Shown: piece after piece, positions 55,442-64,000 of the stretch
Layout of the letters: every line of letters begins with the position of its first letter
Numbering within the stretch: position 1 is the first letter of the stretch
Source: Cephalopachus bancanus
Lineage: Eukaryota > Chordata > Mammalia > Primates > Tarsiidae
NCBI GenBank assembly: GCA_027257055.1
Contig: JAPVLO010000232.1
Span: 2,976,001-3,040,000, forward strand
DNA length: 64,000 nt
Direction of reading: 5' to 3'
Made by a program: the position numbers and the translations under genes
Notes under the pieces: model-generated
What the model was told of the DNA's origin: nothing
The model's input: only the letters and a program-made list of their open reading frames with translations
Database searches by the model: none

Positions 55442-57400
55442 TCCCATTCCGTGCCTGACAAGTCGCCCATCGCCATGTCCCTGGGTCTCGGTAGGCAGGG
55501 GATGGCCATGGCACGGAGGCAACTCCAGCCGTCTACACCTCATGCGTGGCAGGTTCGGAATGGGAGTGCCCGGGGAGCGGGAGGTCCTGGGCTCCCCACA
55601 GCCCGGGCCATCTGGGGCTGTGTCCTCCCTGCAGCTTCAGGTGCCGGCAGCTCCAGAGGAGTGGGTCAAGGGAAGGAGAGCGACCCCTGCGACCTGCTGC
55701 CTTTTGCATTTAAAAGGTCAAAGGCAGAGGGGGCCACAGCAATTTTCTGTGATGACGCGGTGGAATAGACCATGCGTCAGCACACACGTGCCTCCCGGCC
55801 TGGTGTGGGCCATCACTGAGCGCTGCGCTATGGTCCCCGCTTCCTGGGTGGTCTGGGCTACGTCTCCACTTTTCAGTCTAGATATGCAGATCCCTTGGGG
55901 CCAGGATGGAAAAACAATTTTAAAAGCCCAACTGGGACCATAAATGGTGGTAGATGCACATACACTTTTTCTTTTATTCAGAGAATCAAACCCTTCCATC
56001 TACCTGGTTTATAAGTTAAGAATTGCAAGCACGAGAAACTACAGCATGATGAGAAGGACTAAGCATATGACACCAACGATTGGGAGGCTGGGGAAGAAAG
56101 GGAGGGGGCATCAAGAAACACCACAAGGGGAAGGACCCAGAGGGGCCAAGGCGGCAACAGCAGCAGGGCCTGGCGAGAGCCAAGGACACTGCCCAAAGGC
56201 GGGGGGCGGATTAGGGTACCCTGCGCACTCCTTAGTCCCCTGTTCTTGGGAGGAGGCCCATAAGGTCACGGGGTGAGAAGAGCTTAGACACGCACAGCAG
56301 AGGCCGGAAGGGACGGCTTCACATGCCTCTCAGGCAGTTACCTGGATGCCCCTCCCCGTGCAAATGTGCTGCTCGCCAAGGTACCAGCGATTCCTTCACT
56401 CACACCCCGATAAAGTTGCCTATTCTGCACCATTCAAACAAACAAAAACCCCAAAAAAGTCTTTCCTAAAGTTGTCCCAGAGTAGCTCCTTAAACACAGG
56501 AGTTTCCAGTGCTCTTCAGAGGAGCCTCCAGGGACCGTGGATGTCATGTATGGCTGAGACGGCCCCAGCATAGGTATGTCCCAACTTTAGATAAGAGGCA
56601 TTGGGTGGGTGGGTGCTTTCTACTGAAGGATCACACAACCCAGCAGCATTCTCGGCCTGACAAGGCATGTGCTGAGCATTCTGACTTCGCCACAACCTAA
56701 AAGCCAGTTCCTCCATCTGCTCCTCTCACTGTGGAGACATGGCTGGGTCAGGGCCTTGGCAGAGCCGGGATGGGAGCCGATATGCAGCTTGCTGTAGAAC
56801 CTGCATGCTTAATCACTCTGCTAAATGATCTCTTGGAAACAAAATACAAATAAAAACTCTACATGGCCAAAGATGCACAGAGGACACCCAGAGTACTGGC
56901 AGTGGCTCCTATTTCCCGAGAGATGCCTCCCATGAAGCTGCCATGTGAATTCTGATTTCCAGCTCACGCAACTCCAGGGTCAAGCATCAGTCCTGGTAAA
57001 CAGGGCGAATTGTGATCACGAAGTTCTGATGCAACTGGAAAGGGAAAACTCTGAGGGTTGATTTTAAAAACCCATTTTCATAGAATCACAGGGGCAGGAG
57101 GTCCTCACTGAGGTTATCTCATCTACTTCTCGCCCCAGGCAGGATGACTCAAGTCGACCTGAGGAGTGGGAGGCTCATGCAATTTGTAAAGATCTCTCTG
57201 CCTCCTGCCAAGCTGAGAGGCACGTTGCAAGCAACATTCTGCACCCGAGGTTCTAAAACGCTGGAGAGCTTTTCGGCGGAATGGCACAGCACACATGCAA
57301 ATTATTAACAAGAGAAATCAGTTCAATTCCCACAAGCATAACTGCTGAACCCAGCAAAGGAATGTGAGAGGTGTGGAGCTACAGTGCCAGTCCTTGTCAG
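55442..57400. other. Unassigned sequence
   Basis: A direct-repeat-1-like motif AGGTCAAAGGCA lies at 55715-55726. MIR-like words occur near 56750-56830, and an old-repeat phrase 'tttcatagaatcacaggggc' is at 57076. No exon could be supported. Confidence 0.4.
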
Positions 57401-58194
57401 AAAATATATTTATTATTGATAGCAAGTGTAGTACAGATGTCAGTATTCACGATAGAGGTTGTATAAGCCAAGGCTGACTTTACATTGATAAAAATACCTT
57501 ATTTCACTTGTAATCATAAACATTATTCCAGCAAAAGGGGCACATTTCCTCTCCTTTCTGTCTTCTTACTTGCATGATCACCATAAGTTAAAGTGAAATA
57601 GCTATTATATAATCAAAGAGAAGACAGAAAACCAACATGCTACAGCCTAGATGATCCTCCAGCATGGCTGCCCCAATTCACTTAGACCTGCCCCACCTGT
57701 TTTGCCAGGGTGGAGATTCCCCAAAGGATGGTCAGTAGAAAGTACAAGAAAGTGGAGAGGGCTGCCTTTCTCTTTTAATCATCTCAGATGGTGTTTACTA
57801 ATACTGAGGAGTGTCCTTTGATGATTAAGCTCTGGCCTGGGCCTTGGCTTTCCAACTGTGGCTGATCAAAACATGCTAAGATTCCATGGAAGCCATTCTC
57901 TGGTGTTCCCTTGAGTGGTTTTCTCTTGAGTGGTCTTCTCTTTAAATGGGTTGTCTTCATACTAGGAAAAAAAATGTTCCACCTCTGGAATTAACGTTGA
58001 AGGCGTTTTGCATGTTCTGGAAATTTTATCCTCCCTTCTCAAGCATGCTCTGTAAGAGAAACAGAAACATAAGTTTTACCAGAAAGAGAGGACAGAAAAG
58101 GGCAATAACTATTTAGTATGATTTGTATTGCTTTTGATTATCTACTTTAACAACACATAAAACAAGGCACATGATTCAGCTCTCACAATGTGAC
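57401..58194. other. Unassigned sequence
   Basis: AT-richer unique DNA with no recognisable feature. Confidence 0.5.
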
Positions 58195-58555
58195 ACCTGT
58201 CATCAGCACCATTGCTTGGTCATGTATAACCTCCAACGAGCCTACCCATGGCCCCATGTGCCTACCTGCTATCAACATCATTGCTTGGTCATGTATAACC
58301 TCCAATGAACCCACCCAAAGCCCATATGACTACCTGTCATCAATACCATTGCTTGGTGGTGCATAACCTCCAACGAGCCCACCCAATACCCAGGTGACTA
58401 CCTGTCATCAACACTACTGCTTGGTCGTGTATAGTCTCCAGTGAGCTCACCCCATGGCCCATGTGACTACCTGTCATCAACACCACTGCTTGGTCGTATA
58501 TAACCCCCAATTGCTTGGTTGTGTATAACCTCCAATAAGCCCGCCCCACTGCCCC
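58195..58555. repeat. 68-bp minisatellite, about five units
   Basis: Units start at 58195, 58264, 58332, 58400 and 58469 (spacing 68-69 bp). Each begins ACCTGTCATCA or a close variant and contains 'ttgcttggtcatgtataacc'. A partial unit with an internal deletion follows at 58509-58555. Units differ by scattered substitutions and do not stay in one reading frame. Confidence 0.95.
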
Positions 58556-59628
58556 ACAAGCTGAAACCTCAAGGACACATGCACACCTGGCTCATTCACT
58601 GTCTCCTCCTAGGGGCATCTGGAAGTGCTGGGACCACTGCTGATGGCCACAGTGACTGGGGAAAGCTACTGCTAAGGCAGTGCTGGGGCCAGATCCCAAC
58701 CCAAAGGCATATCTTAATTGAAGAGAAGAGCACAAGATTCTTCCAAGGGCTCTGCACCCTCCAGACTGAATGCAGATGTTCACGGGCTCCTGATGTAGGC
58801 GGAGCTCCACAGAGAAGTACCTATTCCCAAGCTGCAATCAGTCCCTGCATCCTATTCAATTACTTATTTTGGACAGTGGTAGACAGGAAGAATTCTTAAC
58901 AGATTAAAGTTCTATAGCCAGCTGGGGCAGGGGGTAACAGTCTCCATTTTTAGAGAGCTTTGAGGATAAAAAAGTACACCTCTTCCTTTAGTCTTGGAAT
59001 GACTCAGAAGAGACGGGTAAGGCCGGAGATTGCCTCTGCTTCAGCTGCTCAGGCTGCCCTCAGCTGATTCACGCCCCCTGCTGCCCCACTCCCAGCTTTC
59101 AGTGGAGCGCCCACTGGGTCCTCGCTGCACTTGGTTAAGAGCTGGGGACACTGACTCACACACCCACAGGAAATTAAGCAGTAAGGGATACAGAGTCATA
59201 ACTTGCTGATTTTTACTTACTTGCTAAGCATACCCTAGAGTTCATTTTATGGATAAACACAAAATTCAAAAATAGTAAAGGTATTTCCAGTAAAAGGTGA
59301 TGTGATTCCTCCCTGGATTCCCAGTACCTCGTGTTGCCTTCCAGAGGCAACAGTCTACAGATGATGGTCCTGCCTGGTCAGGTGTCATCTCTGGCTGAGT
59401 GACCAGGAAAGGCTCCTCCGCGACCATCCACTGAGGACAGGACACAAGACAGGTGGGGCTGGGAGGCTGAGAGTGGCAGGCAGCCGCTCAGAGATGGAAT
59501 ACGGAGGAGACAGACCTGGCTGGAGAGAGGTGTGTGCTGTGGAGGTACCGGGATGGGGCTAGGAGGGCCTGGAACGACACCAGGTGGAGGTGCTTCCTGC
59601 TAGCCATGGAAAAAAATGTGGGAATCCA
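58556..59628. other. Unassigned sequence
   Basis: No repeat or gene could be supported. A frame at 58519-58899 begins inside the minisatellite. Confidence 0.5.
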
Positions 59629-59629
59629 G

Positions 59630-60010
59630 CAAAAGTATTTAAATAGGAGAACAGCATTTAGGAAGGTCCACCCAATGTCCTTGGCAGGAAGGATTGCATG
59701 GAGAAGTCTGGGGCAGGGAGACCAGGGAGGCGGTGGTTAGAAACCAGGCAAGAGTGGCAACAAGCAGCAGACAGAGCCACAGGAAAACACAGAAAGAGTG
59801 ACTGCAAGTCCCGAGGACAGTGGGTCTTTGGGGGGGGGTGTAGAGAAGAAAAACAGGGAAGCCAGAGGGAGGAATGAGAAGCTCTGTGAGACATCCCATT
59901 TGGAAATTTCTAGAAGGAAGTTGATGGCTTAGGAGAAGAGGCCAAAGGTCTCCAGACATAAAGATTTATGGCTAAAGACAAAGGGTTGAAACAAAGGCAG
60001 CAGAATAGAA
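59630..60010 (-). mobile_element. L2 fragment, antisense
   Basis: 'gcagggagaccagggaggcg', 'ccaggcaagagtggcaacaa' and 'gagacatcccatttggaaat' are consecutive antisense L2 blocks. Confidence 0.68.
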
Positions 60011-60787
60011 GGCATGGAAGGACAGACGAGAGCAAGTGTTGGTCCCGGGGCAAAGGGTGGCCAGATCACGCTCAAGAGCTATGACTCCAGGTTTCTAGGT
60101 GTCTGTGTCCACCGGGCACAGATGCCAAGGCAGCAGGCTAGCCTAGAGATGACACAACAGGACTGGTTGGAAGGAGCATGATTTGGTCAGAAGTTAATTA
60201 GAAAAGCTAAACGCATCCAAGACAGGAAAGACAACGCAGGTGAAGTGAAGAGTCTACCCAACAGAGTTGAACTGCAGAACCCACAGCGAGTACGAGGCAC
60301 CCTCAGCCCGACCGTTCACACGAATTCCATATTTGCCAGGGAAGCCACACACAGTCATCTACCGCGTGAGGCCAGATCCTGCCTGGCAGGGCCACAGCGT
60401 CTCAGCTTCCCTGCCCCTCATGACCTGACCCTGTGGAAGGCTCTCTAGCTGCACAGATGGGCAGCTCTATAAGTTCCAGATATACGATAATGTCCCAACA
60501 TCCTTTCTTAAATACAAAATGGAAGCCAGTAAGCAGCACACTGAGCCTATCTGAGGGCATTTAGTTACGGAAGACAATGACCCTTCATAAGTGATACCAC
60601 TTTGCTATCTGCGTCCTGGAGGTTACAGTTTCACTATATCCTCAACACACTGATAGGCCCTGGACTGTGGTCTGCCTGGTCAACACTACATGGCCGTGCC
60701 CTCTCTACAGCCACATGACAAAGCACTTCTCTTCAAATATTGCGAAATAAAATAATCTGCAGTTATCACTACATAATTAAAGCAACA
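60011..60787. other. Unassigned sequence
   Basis: It contains one copy (about 60195-60225) of a motif that recurs at 61791-61840. Nothing else is recognised. Confidence 0.45.
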
Positions 60788-61123
60788 GCTGAAGTGTTTT
60801 TCTTTTCTTTTTTCTTTCTTTTTTTTGAGTTGGAGTCTCACTCTGTCGCCCAGACTGGAGTGCAGTGGCCGCTCCCAGCCACTGCAGCATCGACCTGCTG
60901 GGCTCCGGCGATCCTTCCGCCTCAGCCTTCCGAGTAGCCGGAATTACAGGCGCGCGCTACCACGCCCGGCTGATTTTTTTTTTTTTTTTTTTTTATTGTA
61001 GAGATGAGGTCTCGCCTGCCCAGGCGGGTCTCGAACCCGCGGGCTCAGGCAATCCACTCACCTCAGCCTCCCAAAGGCGTGGGATTACAGGCTGAGCCAC
61101 TGAGCCCGGCTGAAGTGTTTTTC
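60788..61123 (-). mobile_element. Young Alu, antisense
   Basis: A full young Alu (60803-61108) with a perfect duplication 'gctgaagtgtttttc' at 60788-60802 and 61109-61123. The linker A-run has grown to about 20 T on this strand (60975-60995). It belongs to the longer left-monomer variant. Confidence 0.94.
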
Positions 61124-61211
61124 AAGAGTCTACCGGTTCTTTTTACTTTTCTCTTCCCTGCAAACTCAACTGACTATAGATGGGTAAATTCTCAGCCTAA
61201 TCATGTGTCCT

Positions 61212-61461
61212 AAAGAATGTTAGTTCTCACTCATAGGCAGACCTTGAACAATTACTGTAATACTATAAGAAAAGGATTGGCAGTAGTGGAAAACTGCTGG
61301 GGGTGGGGGCGGGATTGGTGGTAGTGGGAATCTGCAGGGGGAGGAGGACACACCTCATCAACAAGAGAACCTGCATAATGAATATCTGTATGCCTAACCC
61401 TGAATTGTACTCCACATTTTTAAAATACAAAATTAAAAAAAAAAAAAAAAAAGAATGCTAG
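61212..61461 (+). mobile_element. Short L1 3' end, type A, with target duplication
   Basis: A 226-bp insert (61224-61449) begins 'ttctcactcataggcagacc', contains two copies of the 'gtagtgg(g)aa..ctgc' G-rich unit, then 'acacctcatcaacaagagaa' and a poly-A of about 18. The duplication 'aaagaatgttag' (61212-61223) and 'aaagaatgctag' (61450-61461) has one mismatch. Confidence 0.92.
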
Positions 61462-64000
61462 ACTCTCTTTAAGAAAGAGAAGAGCTGGGCCCTGGCTGGT
61501 CTGAGGATCAGCAGGCCGGGCTAACAGACACAAATATCAAACACAGACCCCTCTAACCACAGTCATAAGATTAAAATTCGAATTCTCCAAGGCCATGTAG
61601 TGGTCAGCTGACCTGTGGCAACAGCCTGAAGAAACGTACCAGGGTGGGTCTATAAACAGCTGTCAAACTGCACTCAGCTGCCACCAACGGGGGCACAAAA
61701 CGGCCTTGCTTCTGTCCGAGACATGAACACACACACAGCCAAGCTGGAGTTTTAGAGAGGAATACACCTGCAAAGCATTCTGCCTTGTTAGTTAGAAAAG
61801 CTAGGTGCGCTAGTTAGAAAAGCTAGGTGCGTCTAAGACACACCACAAAACCCACTTGGATCACATCCTGGGCCTGAGACTGGAGGGCGCCTCGCCGGCG
61901 GGCCTGTCTTGTTCAGCTTCCAGCTAGAGGTTCTCCTGCATGTCGGTGTGGCTTCTGCAAGGAGCTGCTGTTGGGCTGAATTTCAACACTGCATAAATTT
62001 AACACTGAATAAATTAACATAGGAAATTCCCCAAAGAAGGAAGGAGAAGCTCTGCAAGTTATAAAAAATTGCCTCCTTCATTTAAGGAACTGCTAACACT
62101 TAATCTTAATGTGGAGGGAGAGCGTCCTTGCCTGTGGTCACCACTCGCATGTCTGGGCCTGCAGAGATGTCCCTTCTGGACAGCTGGGTGAGTCACCAGG
62201 AGGGGCGTGGCCTTCCCAGGTATCCTGTTCCAGCCACTGAAGAGCAACTGGCAGTGCACACGGACCCCAGGCTGTGCCATTCTCCTTGTTAAGCACTCTC
62301 GACCGCTATCCTCGGATGTGTATTCTCAGCAGTCTCGGCAGCTGCTTTGGAGTGCGGCTTCCTCAGCTGTGATGCCAGCCACTGCCTATTCCTATTTAAG
62401 AAGTGGTGGTAACCCTGGGCTGCCAACCGATCCTCATGACGAGAGTTAAAAACATGTATCTAAAGGCACCACTCAGGGCCCGTCTCTGGATGCGCTCACC
62501 TGGCATCTCACCAAGACTCCTGGCCTCACAGAGCTGGGCATGGAGGTAGGGAGGCTTCGGTGGCTATGAGGAAACAAAAATGGAGCATGCCCTATGTCAG
62601 GCCTGGCCTCCAGACCAAGATTTTGTTCCGGAGGGACAGGAAAGGCGGGGATGGGAAAGACAGAATGAGAAGGCTGTGTGCGAGACAGGAAGGAGCCATC
62701 CCTAAACAGTTTCCGAGAGCCAGGCGTGGCCAGCCTGTGCATCAGGCCCAGACTCTCACTACCTGGAGATCTGATTGGCTCTCTTATCTTGTTTTTGGTA
62801 TCTATCTCTTCCCGCCCTGTTCTTTGTTCTTCTTCCTTCGGAGGAAACACAAGTCAACTTTTTCCGCTTGGATATTGTTTTACATCTTCTATGACAAATT
62901 CTCTGTGTGATATTCAAATTAAGCTACAAGTAATTAACTGTTTATACAACTTGCTGCAAAAACAGACAAAACACAAAACATACTGCAGTTCTAACTCTTG
63001 AAGGATGAGCACTAGAATATAAATAACTATTAAGAAAAATGAAAATCTATTACCATGGTAATATTTCTTCTATTAAACTCAGATTAAAAAAAGAGAAAAT
63101 GTCATAAAGCAACTGTTACTCTCAGAAAGTGGTTTAGAAAAAAATTCCTATGATGGAAGAGGCTGCGGTAACACATTAAAAGTCTGGAATTCAGTTTCTT
63201 TCGATGTGACTGCAAATTCGAAGGGCTGTCCTACCAAAGGATGGAAATCTGTTATGAAATACCCACGTGTCACCGTGCACCAGTGGCCAGCTGGATGATG
63301 AGTGTCATCAGGAGACAATGTCAAGAAGCCTCCACACTACAAGCTCATGCCCTGTGGGCCTCCCAGGAAGCTGACTTCCTCACTCATCTTTGCACTCTCT
63401 AAGGCAACCCCACGAACATCAGCGGGCCCGATGCGGGTGGGGAGGGGAGCCGGATGTCTGGAAGCAGCAGAGCCCAGGGAGGGACTGGTCATGATTGTGT
63501 CACCTTGGCTCAGCCCCTGTTCCTTCCTCCTGCTCGTTGACCCCAGGCATGGCTCCTCACTCAGGGCCACCCCCGAAGTCCAGGGGAGTAAGAAAAGGGA
63601 AGGGTCTCTTTTTCAGGGGCTCTCTCCCCTTCCAAGCAGCCTTCCACTTTGAGCCTGAGGCATAAGGGCCATTGCTAAGGGTGGGCTGATTAGATGGGAC
63701 CTGTAGCGAGAGAGTCACACCTCCCAAAGGCCGGAAAACAAGGACACAGCAGGGCCTCCGGAAGGATAGGCACTCTCAGTGTGGCTCAGGCCACGGGCTC
63801 CAGAGCTGCGGTGCTCAAAGTCCTGAGGACAAAGGCTCCTGGGGAACCAAAGCTCCGATCTTCTGAATTGGAATTTCCAGGGATGGAGTTGGGCGTGTGC
63901 CTGTGAAGCAGAGCCCAGGTGACGTTGATGTCCACCCACACCCGAGATTGGATGGTACAGGATAAACACCCTGGGTGTGGAACTAAGAGCAGGTGGTTGG
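61462..64000. other. Unassigned unique sequence to the window end
   Basis: The only local structure is a tandem pair of 'gttagaaaagctaggtgcg' units at 61791-61831. Overlapping frames, such as 62560-62910 and 63302-63652, lack motifs or exon-like boundaries. No repeat family is recognised over about 2.5 kb. Confidence 0.5.

Noticed and set aside
55238..55943. Two overlapping 170-codon plus-strand frames
   Set aside because: Overlapping frames across a diverged 97-bp tandem duplication, as expected of GC-rich repeats, with no motif.
58195..58555. CRISPR-like direct repeats
   Set aside because: The units are contiguous 68-69-bp repeats without unique spacers, in a primate genome, so it is a minisatellite.
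61015..61050. tRNA T-arm-like sequence suggesting a tRNA gene
   Set aside because: It is the B-box hairpin of a young Alu. There is no acceptor stem, anticodon arm or CCA-end geometry around it.

Overview
This is non-coding nuclear DNA from a primate. The evidence is about twenty Alu elements (dimers, monomers and fragments), a dense background of L1, L2, MIR, MLT1 and hAT/mariner repeats, and no bacterial-type genes or operons. Seven Alus belong to a young type that I do not recognise from anthropoids (no AluS or AluY diagnostics), lemurs or galagos. They derive from an AluJ-like ancestor, so a tarsier is my best guess. That is inference from remembered consensus sequences. Repeat family names here are likewise assigned by eye.

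I find no intact protein-coding gene, rRNA, tRNA or CRISPR array. The long open frames are chance frames or frames running through repeats. Two short stretches, at 46362-46513 (+) and 29186-29296 (-), have weak exon-like features.

Layout. 1-790: LTR-like sequence and an old L1. 800-7560: Alus and a large nested L1 complex in which a 2-kb L1 sits inside an opposite-strand L1. 7.6-12.1 kb: mostly unassigned sequence with L1 pieces. 12.17-13.44 kb: a GATA-type satellite with higher-order copies. 13.6-22.6 kb: MIR, L2, MER5-like, MLT1 and HAL1-like repeats, with an L2/MLT1/L1 triple nest at 17.9-19.3 kb. 23.06-26.05 kb: one L2 interrupted by an MLT1 LTR, a mariner-type element and a MER1-type hAT element. 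26-33.7 kb: mixed unique DNA, Alus and LTR fragments. 33.7-41.1 kb: an L1 with an Alu in its tail, an extended MER1-type element and a 5'-inverted L1. 41-53.5 kb: MLT1, old L1, a short MER1B-type copy, an inverted L1 with an Alu at its junction, and a second long L2. 53.5-64 kb: GC-rich, mainly unassigned DNA with a 68-bp minisatellite, an antisense L2, a young Alu and an L1 tail.

The repeats can be ordered in time by their nesting. L2 and MIR are oldest, then MLT1/LTR and DNA transposons, then old L1 and AluJ, then L1s with lineage-type 3' ends, and last the young Alus. Several insertions keep readable target-site duplications.
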